A stretch of DNA of 64,000 nucleotides, taken from Methylobacterium sp. SyP6R. Its GTDB lineage: Bacteria; Pseudomonadota; Alphaproteobacteria; Rhizobiales; Beijerinckiaceae. Positions within the stretch are counted from its first letter, which is position 1. The number at the start of each line of letters is the position of its first letter. The stretch lies in contig NZ_JAAQRC020000002.1 of NCBI RefSeq assembly GCF_019216885.1, forward strand, positions 1 to 64,000, in the 5' to 3' direction. Under the pieces are notes generated by a model. That model searched no databases. It worked only from the letters and a program-made list of their open reading frames with translations, and had not been told where the DNA came from. Of this stretch, positions 36,614 through 44,542 are shown piece after piece. The position numbers and the translations under genes are program-made.

Positions 36614-38935
36614 CTATCCGAGCTGCCGCGGCAGCAGCAGGCGCAAGGACGTGCCCTGCCCGACGACGCTGCCGATCTCGACGCTGCCGTGCAGCCGATG
36701 CGCGACCAGGTTGTGGATGATGTGCAGGCCGAGACCGGTCCCGCCGCGGGCGCGCGCGGTGGTGAAGAACGGGTCGAAGACGCGGTCGAGGTGCCGGGGC
36801 TCGATGCCCGCCCCATCGTCGCTGATCTCGACGAGCACCCGCGTCGGCTCGGCTCGCGCCGCAACGACGACCCTCAGGGGGCGGCCCTCGCGTGCGCCGT
36901 GGTCGATCGCGTTCTTGACCGCGTTGGTCAGCACCTGGGCGAGCACCCCCGGATAGGTGTCGAGGCTCAAGGCCTCCGGGCAGTCCGCCGCGATCTCGTG
37001 CCGGCCCGGCCGCGCCAGCGCGCGCAGGCTGCGCAGCAGCTCCTCGATCCACGCCCCGAGATCGATCACGCGCCGCTCCTCGAAGACCTGGTCGGAGGCG
37101 ACCTGCTTGAAGCTGTAGAGCAGATCGGAGGCCCGCATCAGGTTCTGGGTCATCAGCTGCGCGCCCTCCCGCATCCGGGCGGCGTGCTGCGTCAGGCGCG
37201 AGCGCGAGAGCCGGTTCTCGTTGACCAGGGCCTCGAAGGCCGTCGACTCGCTCTGGACCTGGGTCGAGGTGGTGAGCGCGATCCCGAGCGGCGTGCTGAT
37301 CTCGTGCGAGACGCCCGCCACCAGCTGGCCTAGCGAGGCCAGCTTCTCGGAGCGCACGAGGTCGTCCTGGGCCTGGCGCAGGGTCGCGAGCGCCGCGTCG
37401 GCGCGCTGCGCGGCCTCCCGCCAGCCCTCCTCCCGCCGCCGCAATTCAGCGAGGAACGTGTCGGAGGCGCGGGCGATGTCGCCGAGCTCGTCGCGCCGGG
37501 AGGCGAGGCCGACCCGCACGATGCCCGGATCCGTCGTCGCCCGCAGCACGTTGCGGGTGAGCAGGCGCAAAGGCCGCGTGATCGAGCGCGCGACGCTGAC
37601 CACCGCGACCGTGCCGAGGAACAGAGCCCCCGCCGCGCCGGCGAGCAGCAGCCGGCGGATCGCGGCGCCGACGCGGTCGGCATCGTCGACGAAGGCGCGG
37701 TTGAGCGCCTGCGCATTCGCGCCGAGCCTCGCGTCACCGCCGTTCATCGCGGCGATCGCCGCCTGCTGCTCCCGCACCCGATCGACCGTGGCGGCGAGCT
37801 GGGCGCGCCAGCCCCGGATCGCCGTCGCCATGTCGCCCGGGAGGGGCGAGGCCGCCGTCAGGCCCTCGGCGCGGCCGGCAAGCTCCGCGCCCTCGGCCAC
37901 GACGGCGGCCGCCTCCTCGGCGCTGCGGCGGTCGAGGGCGGAGGCGGATTGCTGCGCGAGCCGCAACGCCGCGAGCGTGATCCCTTGCGTCGCGAGTTCC
38001 GCCTCGTTCGACGTCACCGAATGCCGGATCAAGGCGGCGACCTCGGCCTGGAGCCGCCGCTGCGCGTCGACGGTCTCGCGGATCAGCCGGTCGCACCAGG
38101 CGATCAGGGCGTGGCCCGACTGCGTCGCCCGGGTCAGCTCGAACCCTTCGGCGATGACGCGGTTCAAGCCGGCGTCGCTCTGACTCCGCGCCCGGTAGGA
38201 GCGCAGCAGCGCGGTCAGCTGGCCGGCCTCGGGCTGGCCGGCGAGGACGGCGGTCAGCCGCGTCCCCGTCTCGTCGAGGAGCCGGATGTCGGCGGCGAGC
38301 TCGTCGAACTCGATCTGGAACACGGGCTGGCCGATCCGGGTCTTGTTGAGCTCGACCGCCGAGATCGCCTCGCGCAGGTCGCGCAGCGCGCTGACGACCC
38401 GCTGGTTGCGCTCGAGCGCGTCGTCCCGGGCGGTGAGGACCGCGACCAGGCGCGCATTCTCGTCCTGCTGCCGGCGGCGCTCGGTGTCGGTCAGCGCCAC
38501 GAGCCGGTCGGCCCGCCGCGCGATGCCCGCCGCGGCGATCTCGATCTCGCCCTCCAGCTGCGCCAGCCGGCGCATCTCGTCGACCTGGGCGGCGAGGTCC
38601 TGCCGGACGGTGCCGATCAGCGCCGCCTGGTCCTGCATCCGGGCGACCCCTTCGAGCTGGCCGAGCTGGCTCGCGGCCTTCGCCGCCAGCGCCGCGAAGC
38701 GGTCGCGCGCCGCCGCCCCGGCGCCCGCCGGCCGGCCCACATAGTCGTCGCGGGCCTTGTTGAGGAGCGTGAAGGTGTGGACCGTCTCGCTCGACAGAAC
38801 CGCCCCGTCGCGCGCCCGCTCCGCCTCGATCAGGAGCAGCCAGGCCGCCACGGCGATGACCATCGCGACGACGACCGGAATGGCGCCGACGATGAACACC
38901 CGGCGGGCGACGCCGTAAGATCGGAGGAGGCGCAC
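36614..38935 (-). CDS. Membrane sensor histidine kinase with long periplasmic helical domain
   Basis: A 773-aa sensor kinase. It has TM1 at about residues 12-33, a long, mostly helical periplasmic region (about 35-420), TM2 at about 425-446, a HAMP linker, a coiled coil, HisKA with H544 (LVAGVSHEISTPLG) and a C-terminal HATPase (VLTNAVKNAIDHGA, GGTGLGLHIIHN). The reading is open far upstream, but a GTG at 38935 just before the RLLRSYG start of TM1 is the likely start. The large helical input domain and the neighbouring binding protein recall TorS-TorT. No cognate response regulator is encoded next to it. Confidence 0.86.
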   Translation of the reverse strand: MRLLRSYGVARRVFIVGAIPVVVAMVIAVAAWLLLIEAERARDGAVLSSETVHTFTLLNKARDDYVGRPAGAGAAARDRFAALAAKAASQLGQLEGVARMQDQAALIGTVRQDLAAQVDEMRRLAQLEGEIEIAAAGIARRADRLVALTDTERRRQQDENARLVAVLTARDDALERNQRVVSALRDLREAISAVELNKTRIGQPVFQIEFDELAADIRLLDETGTRLTAVLAGQPEAGQLTALLRSYRARSQSDAGLNRVIAEGFELTRATQSGHALIAWCDRLIRETVDAQRRLQAEVAALIRHSVTSNEAELATQGITLAALRLAQQSASALDRRSAEEAAAVVAEGAELAGRAEGLTAASPLPGDMATAIRGWRAQLAATVDRVREQQAAIAAMNGGDARLGANAQALNRAFVDDADRVGAAIRRLLLAGAAGALFLGTVAVVSVARSITRPLRLLTRNVLRATTDPGIVRVGLASRRDELGDIARASDTFLAELRRREEGWREAAQRADAALATLRQAQDDLVRSEKLASLGQLVAGVSHEISTPLGIALTTSTQVQSESTAFEALVNENRLSRSRLTQHAARMREGAQLMTQNLMRASDLLYSFKQVASDQVFEERRVIDLGAWIEELLRSLRALARPGRHEIAADCPEALSLDTYPGVLAQVLTNAVKNAIDHGAREGRPLRVVVAARAEPTRVLVEISDDGAGIEPRHLDRVFDPFFTTARARGGTGLGLHIIHNLVAHRLHGSVEIGSVVGQGTSLRLLLPRQLG

Positions 38936-39033
38936 CCTGGAACGAGGCTCGTGGCGGGAGGAGGGGGCGCAACTCTGGCAAAACCGGTCGTTCGTTGTCC
39001 AGCAGGCCGTTGCGATCACGCGTGCCGCGAGGC

Positions 39034-39525
39034 TCACCGCACCAGAACGTCCGTCGCCGCCGCGAAGCCGACCCGCGGAGTGCCGAGCGCGAAGTTCGCG
39101 ATCCGCTGCCCCGAATGACCGACGAGCCTCAGGGTGACGGGCCCGCCCCGGGAGGCCGTCGCGCCCGAGAGGCGGCTGATCTCGGGCCGGTCCGTCAGGG
39201 TGTCGAAGGCGCCGCCGAGCATGCCCGGGCGGCTGAAGCCGTCCTTCGTGATCACGTCCCACCGGATCGTCTCCGGCACCGACGTGTCGCGGACGCGATG
39301 GGCGGGGGAGAACAGGGCGACGTAGGATTGCCGGAACCCGCCGCGGCTCGCCACGAAGGTGCAATCGGCGACCGGCGTCAGGCCGAAGACGAGGCCGGCC
39401 GTCGCCCGCGTGGTGCAGGTCAGCGTGCCGGCCCGTTTCTGCGGCGGCGCCGGCCGGCTGCCATGGGCAAAAGCCGCGCTGCCGGCGACGACGGCAGCCG
39501 TGACGGCGATGGCGATGGCGTTCAT
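39034..39525 (-). CDS. DUF992-like secreted protein
   Basis: A 163-aa exported protein. It has a signal peptide (MNAIAIAVTAAVVAGSAAFA, cleavage near residue 20), then AGTLTCTTRATAGLVFG...DCTF, the DUF992 pattern with two cysteines that could form a disulfide. The remainder is beta-rich. The ATG at 39525 is used; a longer in-frame start is unlikely since it would bury the signal peptide. Function is unknown. Confidence 0.75.
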   Translation of the reverse strand: MNAIAIAVTAAVVAGSAAFAHGSRPAPPQKRAGTLTCTTRATAGLVFGLTPVADCTFVASRGGFRQSYVALFSPAHRVRDTSVPETIRWDVITKDGFSRPGMLGGAFDTLTDRPEISRLSGATASRGGPVTLRLVGHSGQRIANFALGTPRVGFAAATDVLVR

Positions 39526-39852
39526 GGACGTGGATCCTGCGGGTGCCGGGCTCGACTCTTCATGGCGTCTTGCGCCGTCATCGGCCCCGGACTGAAGCGG
39601 GGCGTTCACTACGTCGGTTCGGTTTCACGACTATTCCGTCGAATGTTGCGTGCGCGGACGTGAACGACAGAGAGACTCTTCCGAGTGGAGCGCGATGCAT
39701 TGTCCGAGGAGAGGCCGCGGCCGGTCCCGGCTCGCGGCATCGATGCCCGCGTCGTCGCGCGGGCTTGCCCGGCGCGGCGCGGCGGGCCAGATCACCCCGC
39801 CCGACGGACTTGCCCGGTGCGGGCGCCGGACCGCGTGCCGGATGGGAGAGCG
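39526..39852. other. 327-base gap without recognised features
   Basis: Between the DUF992-like gene (start side) and the small hypothetical gene. It probably holds both promoters; I see no repeat, RNA or confident regulator site. Confidence 0.5.
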
Positions 39853-40119
39853 ATGGACGAGCCAGCGGCCGGCCCCGCGCACGGGACGCCGGAGATGATC
39901 CGGCATTGCGCGGCCGAATGCATGGAACTGGCGGCCATGTTCTTCGCGGCCGCCGCCGAGCGGCTGACCGAGAACGACCTCGCCGGCTATCGCTGCGCGA
40001 TGCGCTGCGCCGCGGCCGCCGCCAAGTCAGCGCGCGAACTCGCGGCGCTCCTCGGGACCGAGGCGGCGCTCGACCGGCCGCGGGCCGAGGGCGCCGCCTA
40101 CTCGAACAGATCCGGGTAG
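39853..40119 (+). CDS. Small hypothetical protein, Cys/Ala-rich helical
   Basis: An 88-aa protein with GGGAGAG before the ATG. The core reads as an amphipathic helical pair with spaced cysteines (IRHCAAECMELAAMFFAAAAER and RCAMRCAAAAAKSA), resembling four-helix-bundle Cys-rich copper-storage-like proteins only loosely. I do not claim that function. Its last 22 bases overlap the convergent FadR-type regulator gene. Confidence 0.55.
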   Translation: MDEPAAGPAHGTPEMIRHCAAECMELAAMFFAAAAERLTENDLAGYRCAMRCAAAAAKSARELAALLGTEAALDRPRAEGAAYSNRSG

Positions 40120-40766
40120 CGCGCCTCGGCCCGCGGCAGGGCGCGCACGATCTCCCACAGGTGGTGGCGCAGCGCCGCCTCGGCCTCCTCCGGGGCGCGG
40201 GCGTCGATGCCGGCGAGGATCGCGCGGTGCTGCTCCACCAGGGGCAGCATCGCGGCGGCGTCGGCGAGCGTAAGCTGGCAGGCGCGGTCGAGATGCGCCT
40301 TCACGTCCTGCACCGCCTCCCAGGCGAGCGCGCAGCCCGCCCCCTCGGCGAGCGCCGCGTGGAACAGCGAATCGGCGCGCTGGAATCCCGCATGGTCGCC
40401 CGCCGCCGCCCGCTCCTCCTGCAGCGCCAGGAGGTCGTCGATCCGCCGCCGGCTCGTCGGATCGAAGGTCTCGCAGGCGCGCCGCACCACCGCGATCTCG
40501 ATCGCCTCGCGCACGAAGCGCGCCTGCATCAGCTGCGAGACCGAGATCTTGGTCACCACCGTCCCGCGCTGCGGGCGCACCTCCACCAGGCGGGTGCGGG
40601 AGAGTCCGATGAACGCCTCGCGCACCGGCTGGCGCGAGACGCCGTGGCGGGCGGCGATCTCCTGCTCCGACAGCCGCGTGCCCGGCAGCACGTCGAGCGC
40701 GATGATCGAGCGCCGCAGCGACGCCTCCACCCGCTCCGCCGCCGAGCCCGTCGTCACCTCGATCAT
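40098..40766 (-). CDS. GntR-family regulator, FadR subgroup
   Basis: A 222-aa regulator with an N-terminal winged helix (LSEQEIAARHGVSRQPVREAF, residues about 32-53) and a C-terminal all-helical FCD domain with likely metal/ligand residues (D in FQRADSLFH and His residues in VEQHRAIL). It is divergent from the TRAP transporter operon, separated by 88 bases that contain a phased direct repeat, so it very probably controls that operon in response to the imported acid or a metabolite. Confidence 0.9.
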   Translation of the reverse strand: MIEVTTGSAAERVEASLRRSIIALDVLPGTRLSEQEIAARHGVSRQPVREAFIGLSRTRLVEVRPQRGTVVTKISVSQLMQARFVREAIEIAVVRRACETFDPTSRRRIDDLLALQEERAAAGDHAGFQRADSLFHAALAEGAGCALAWEAVQDVKAHLDRACQLTLADAAAMLPLVEQHRAILAGIDARAPEEAEAALRHHLWEIVRALPRAEARYPDLFE

Positions 40767-40793
40767 TCCGCTTCACAGCCTCCGCGCGATATG

Positions 40794-40809
40794 CATACAC
40801 TACCATACA
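40794..40809. promoter_or_regulatory. Candidate operator in the regulator/TRAP divergent promoter
   Basis: CATACA at 40794 and 40804 forms a direct repeat exactly 10 bases apart (one helical turn), in a short AT-richer patch between the FadR-type gene and dctP. It may be the regulator's binding site or overlap promoter boxes. Confidence 0.35.
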
Positions 40810-40854
40810 AGTCGGACGCCCCACCAGAAGGGCGCCGGCTGAAGGGAGGATAAC

Positions 40855-41880
40855 ATGACCCCGAGTCTCCCCTTTCCAGGTCGCCTCACCCGCCGCACCG
40901 TCGCGCTCGGCCTCGGCGCGCTCCCGGCCGCCGCCCTGCTGCGGGCCGGCCCTGCCAGGGCCGCGCCGGTCACCCTGCGGCTCTCCTCCTCGCTGCCCGC
41001 CGATCCGAACTCGGCCCACTGGCTCTGGTACGACCGCTTCGCCGCGAGCCTGAAGGCCAAGACCGGCGACGCCGTGCAGGTGCGCTACTTTCCCGACAAC
41101 CAGCTCGGCAAGGAATCGGACGTCGTCGGCTCGGTGAAGCTCGGCGTCGTCGACATGATGATCTCCGGCTCCTCGATCTGGTCGACGCTGGCGCCGGAGA
41201 TCGGCGTCCTCGATCTCGGCTACCTCTTCCCGACCATGGAGAGCGCCGGGCCGATCCTCGACGGGCCGGCGGGCCAGCAGCTCGACCGGATCTTCTCCGA
41301 CCGGATCGGCGTGAAGGTGCTGAGCTGGGGCTACAGCTTGGGCGGCCGCAACGTCACGGCGCGCGAGGCCGCCGAGACCCCGGCGGCGATGAAGGGGAAG
41401 AAGATCCGGGTGCTGCCGGTGGCGAACTTCGTCGCCACCTTGCGCGCCATGGGCGCCTCGCCGACCCCCATGTCCCTCGGCGAGGTCTACACCGCGCTCC
41501 AGACCGGGGTGATCGACGGGATGGAGCACGACGCGCCGACGATCCTCGCCATCAAGGCCTACGAGGTGGCCAAACACGTCACGCTCACCCGGCACATCTG
41601 CAACCCGCAGACGATCGTCATCGGCAACCGGGCCTTCGCCAAGGTTCCGGCGGCGCATCGCGACGCCTTCCTCTCCGCCGCCGCGGAGGCGACCGCGTTC
41701 CAGCGCGGCCAGGCCGCCGCGATCGAGGCGCGGGCGCTGGCGACCCTGAAGGGCAACGGCGTCGGCATCCACGACTGCGACCGCACCGCCTTCCGTGCCC
41801 TGGTGACGCCGCTCTGGGACGAGTTCGCCAAGGCCTACCCGGCGACGAAGCCGATCCTGGCGGCGATCACCCAGGCCTGA
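40855..41880 (+). CDS. dctP: TRAP transporter solute-binding protein (DctP family)
   Basis: A 341-aa periplasmic binding protein. It has an N-terminal signal with a twin-arginine-like LTRRTVALGLGALPAA segment and cleavage near ARAAP (about residue 37). Then come TLRLSSSLPADPNSAHW and, near residue 205, the family motif SLGEVYTALQTGVIDGMEHD. GAAGGGAGGA precedes the ATG. It delivers an organic or sugar acid to the downstream QM membrane subunit. The KdgF-like cupin two genes later hints at a uronate-type ligand. Confidence 0.92.
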   Translation: MTPSLPFPGRLTRRTVALGLGALPAAALLRAGPARAAPVTLRLSSSLPADPNSAHWLWYDRFAASLKAKTGDAVQVRYFPDNQLGKESDVVGSVKLGVVDMMISGSSIWSTLAPEIGVLDLGYLFPTMESAGPILDGPAGQQLDRIFSDRIGVKVLSWGYSLGGRNVTAREAAETPAAMKGKKIRVLPVANFVATLRAMGASPTPMSLGEVYTALQTGVIDGMEHDAPTILAIKAYEVAKHVTLTRHICNPQTIVIGNRAFAKVPAAHRDAFLSAAAEATAFQRGQAAAIEARALATLKGNGVGIHDCDRTAFRALVTPLWDEFAKAYPATKPILAAITQA

Positions 41881-41891
41881 GGAACCCGCCC

Positions 41892-43769
41892 ATGGTCGTC
41901 GAGACCGGCGCGGCCGCCCTTCCGGCCCGCGCGTCCCTGCCCGCCGCGATCGTCGCGAGCCTCCTGCGCGCCGTGCAGGCACTGGCGGCCCTGGCGCTGC
42001 TCGCCGACCTCGGGGTCGTGGCCGCCGCCGTGCTGTGGCGCTTCGCCACCGGCGATTCGCTCGAATGGGCCGACGAGGTCGCCCGCATGCTGCTCATCGT
42101 CGTGGCGTTCCTGGGCGGCGCGGCGGCGGTGGCGCATGGGCGCCATGTCGGCATCCGCATCCTGCGCGACGCGGTGCCGCCGGCGGTCGGCGCCGTGATG
42201 GAGGCGGCCGGCCTCCTCGTCGAACTCGGCGTCGTCCTGGCGCTCGCGGCTTGCGCCCTGTCCTACGCGGCGACCGCGGCGACGCAAGTGACGCCGTTCG
42301 GCCTGCCGCAGAACCTGTTCATCTATCCGCTGGTGGTCGGCGGGGCCTGCATGGCGGTGTTCATCGCCGCGCGGCTCGCGGACCTCCGCGGGCGCGACGT
42401 CGGCATGGCCGCGCTGGCGCTCGCGGGGCTCGCGGGCCTCGTCGCGGGCTGGACGATCCTCCTGCCCGATGCGGCGCCGAGCCCGCTCGCGCTCCTGCTC
42501 CTCGCCTTCGCCGTGGCCCTGGGCTCGGGCATCCCGATCGCCTTCGCGCTCTCGGTCGGCGCGCTGGTGTTCCTCGTCTCCGACGGCGGCATCGACCCGG
42601 CGGTCTTCGCCCAGCAGGCGTCGAGCGGCATCGACAACTTCGTGCTGCTGGCGATCCCGTTCTTCGTCCTCACCGGCCTCGCCATGGAGGTGAACGGGAT
42701 GTCGGTGCGGCTGATCGAATTGCTGCGCCGGGCCATCGGCGAGCGGCGGGGCGGCCTCGGCATCGTGACGATCCTCGCCATGGTGCTGTTTTCCGGCATC
42801 TCCGGCTCGAAGCTCGCCGACGTGACCGCGGTCGGCACCGTGACGGTGCCGGCGATGCGCCGCTCCGGCCAGGACCCGCGCGAGGGCGTGGCGCTGCTCG
42901 CCGCCAGCGCCATCATGGCCGAGACGATCCCGCCCTGCATCAACCTCATCATCCTCGGCTACGTGGCGAACATCTCGATCGGCGGGCTTTTCGCGGCCGG
43001 CATCCTGCCGGCCCTGCTGATGGCCGCCGCCCTCGTCGCCGGGGTGGTGGTGTTCTCGGCCCGCGCCCGCCCGGCTCCGGTCGAGCGCTCGCATCACGGC
43101 CTGCGCCACCTGCTGTGGTCGAGCGCGGTCAGCCTCGGGGTGATCGTCATCATCTTCGGCGGCTACCGCTCGGGCTTCGCCACCGCGACCGAGATCGGCG
43201 CCTTCGCGGTGGTCTACGCGATCGTGGTCGGCATCCTGTGCTTCCGCGAACTCGGCCTGCGGGCGCTCGCCGACCTGTTCGTGCGCTCGGCGACGCTCGC
43301 CGGCATGATCCTGTTCGTGGTCGCGGCCTCGCAGACCATCGCGTTCTCGCTCACCATCAACCAGGTCCCGCACGCGCTCGCCGAGGCGATGATCGCGCTC
43401 AGCCACGGCGGCGGCGCCTGGATCTTCCTGCTGGTGTCGATCGCGCTGCTCGTGGTCATGGGGGCGGCGCTCGAGGGCGCGCCGGCGCTGATCATCTTCG
43501 GGCCGCTGCTCCTGCCGGTGGCGCAGGGCTTCGGCATCGCGCCCCTGCATTACGGCATCGTGCTCATCATCGCGATGGGGCTCGGCCTGTTCGCGCCGCC
43601 GCTGGGCCTCGGCCTCTACACCGCCTGCGCGGTCGGCGGCGTCTCGCTGGAGGAGACGGTGCGGCCGATCGGCAAGTATCTGCTCCTGCTCCTCGCCTGC
43701 CTGGTGCTGATCGCCCTCGTGCCGGAGATCACCCTGTGGCTGCCTCGCAGCATGGGCTTCGTGAAGTGA
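41892..43769 (+). CDS. TRAP transporter fused small and large membrane subunits (DctQM)
   Basis: A 625-aa membrane protein joining the four-helix DctQ part (about residues 1-165, with EWADEVARMLLIVVAFLGGA) to the DctM part (about 185-625, twelve or so helices, starting ALLLLAFAVALGSGIPIAFA). The M part carries the FSGISGSKLADV and IPPCINLIILG motifs. It uses a sodium or proton gradient, not ATP. It begins 11 bases after dctP. Natural QM fusions are known in the TRAP family, so this is not a sequencing artefact. Confidence 0.92.
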   Translation: MVVETGAAALPARASLPAAIVASLLRAVQALAALALLADLGVVAAAVLWRFATGDSLEWADEVARMLLIVVAFLGGAAAVAHGRHVGIRILRDAVPPAVGAVMEAAGLLVELGVVLALAACALSYAATAATQVTPFGLPQNLFIYPLVVGGACMAVFIAARLADLRGRDVGMAALALAGLAGLVAGWTILLPDAAPSPLALLLLAFAVALGSGIPIAFALSVGALVFLVSDGGIDPAVFAQQASSGIDNFVLLAIPFFVLTGLAMEVNGMSVRLIELLRRAIGERRGGLGIVTILAMVLFSGISGSKLADVTAVGTVTVPAMRRSGQDPREGVALLAASAIMAETIPPCINLIILGYVANISIGGLFAAGILPALLMAAALVAGVVVFSARARPAPVERSHHGLRHLLWSSAVSLGVIVIIFGGYRSGFATATEIGAFAVVYAIVVGILCFRELGLRALADLFVRSATLAGMILFVVAASQTIAFSLTINQVPHALAEAMIALSHGGGAWIFLLVSIALLVVMGAALEGAPALIIFGPLLLPVAQGFGIAPLHYGIVLIIAMGLGLFAPPLGLGLYTACAVGGVSLEETVRPIGKYLLLLLACLVLIALVPEITLWLPRSMGFVK

Positions 43770-43792
43770 CGGGCGTCGTGACGGAGGACCGG

Positions 43793-44146
43793 ATGGAACG
43801 GTGCGGACAGGTCTTCACCCGGGGCGCGGAGATCGCCTGGGAGCCGGCCGGGGAGGGCGTGCGCCGGCAGGTGCTGGCCTACGATGCGGGCGTGATGCTG
43901 GTGCGGGTCGCCTTCGAGGCCGGCGCGGTCGGCCCGGCCCACTCCCACCCGCACGTGCAATGCACGCTGGTGGAGCGGGGCGTGTTCGACATCACCATCG
44001 CAGGCGAGACCGCGCGGCTCGTGGCCGGCGACACCTTCCTCGTTCCCTCGGGCGCCGTCCACTCCGCCGTCGCGGTCGAGGCCGGCGCATTGACCGACGT
44101 GTTCACGCCGATGCGGGAGGATTTCGTCCCGGAGAACGGTCAGTGA
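43793..44146 (+). CDS. KdgF-like cupin
   Basis: A 117-aa single-domain cupin. The metal-binding motif is visible as HSHPHVQCTLVERG, with a second His in PSGAVHSAV, and the C-terminal DVFTPMREDFV is characteristic of KdgF, which helps convert unsaturated uronates. It follows the TRAP genes by 23 bases, so it is probably cotranscribed. The ATG at 43793 is used because GGAGG precedes it; a GTG five codons earlier is possible. The uronate role is by family and context; other sugar-acid roles are possible. Confidence 0.82.
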   Translation: MERCGQVFTRGAEIAWEPAGEGVRRQVLAYDAGVMLVRVAFEAGAVGPAHSHPHVQCTLVERGVFDITIAGETARLVAGDTFLVPSGAVHSAVAVEAGALTDVFTPMREDFVPENGQ

Positions 44147-44184
44147 TAGGAGCGTTCATAGGCATGTCCGCCTTTGCCGATCGC

Positions 44185-44345
44185 GGCATGATTTTGAAAA
44201 GCTGGAAGATATTTTAATAGATTGGCATAAATATCGTCATTTTTATCATAGTATTGCGAAGCTATAGTTGACGGTTAATGGATATAAATTATCAACACGG
44301 TCCGCCGCCTCATCATTAGAGTTTGTTCGAGCAAGATTTTGCATC
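44185..44345. other. AT-rich island in a GC-rich genome
   Basis: Runs such as GAAGATATTTTAATAGATTGG and ATAAATTATCAACACGG make this stretch far richer in A and T than its surroundings. It lies between the cupin gene and a family R repeat, downstream of two converging genes, so it is unlikely to be a needed promoter. It may be remnant foreign DNA. Confidence 0.5.
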
Positions 44346-44381
44346 CAAGAATTGGTGCAGATGAGGCCGCCCCACCCTCCC

Positions 44382-44513
44382 ACCTCATCCTGAGGCGCTG
44401 GCGATCGAAGATCGCATTCGACCGTAGGGAGCCTCGAAGGAGGCCTCCAGACGGCTCCGCGATTTCTGGAGCCCTCCTTCGAGGTTCGCTTCGCTCTCAC
44501 CTCAGGATGAGGT
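44382..44513. repeat. Family R palindromic repeat, copy 5
   Basis: Outer arms ACCTCATCCTGAGGCG and CACCTCAGGATGAGGT-type, interior GGAGGCCTCCAGA and TCTGGAGCCCTCC. It lies between the convergent cupin and chemoreceptor genes, a plausible bidirectional terminator position. Confidence 0.9.
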
Positions 44514-44542
44514 CGAGGGTGGGACAACCGGTCCGGCGGGTT

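Noticed and set aside
36614..39364. A 916-codon version of the sensor kinase
   Set aside because: The first ~143 residues are antisense-like sequence over the DUF992-like gene; a GTG immediately before TM1 is a better start.
41835..43550. A 571-codon reverse-strand reading over the TRAP genes
   Set aside because: His/Asp/Arg-rich shadow, antisense to the DctQM gene with clear TRAP motifs.
3759..44513. CRISPR array
   Set aside because: The five family R repeats are scattered over 40 kb, not regularly spaced, and palindromic themselves; there are no spacers or cas genes.
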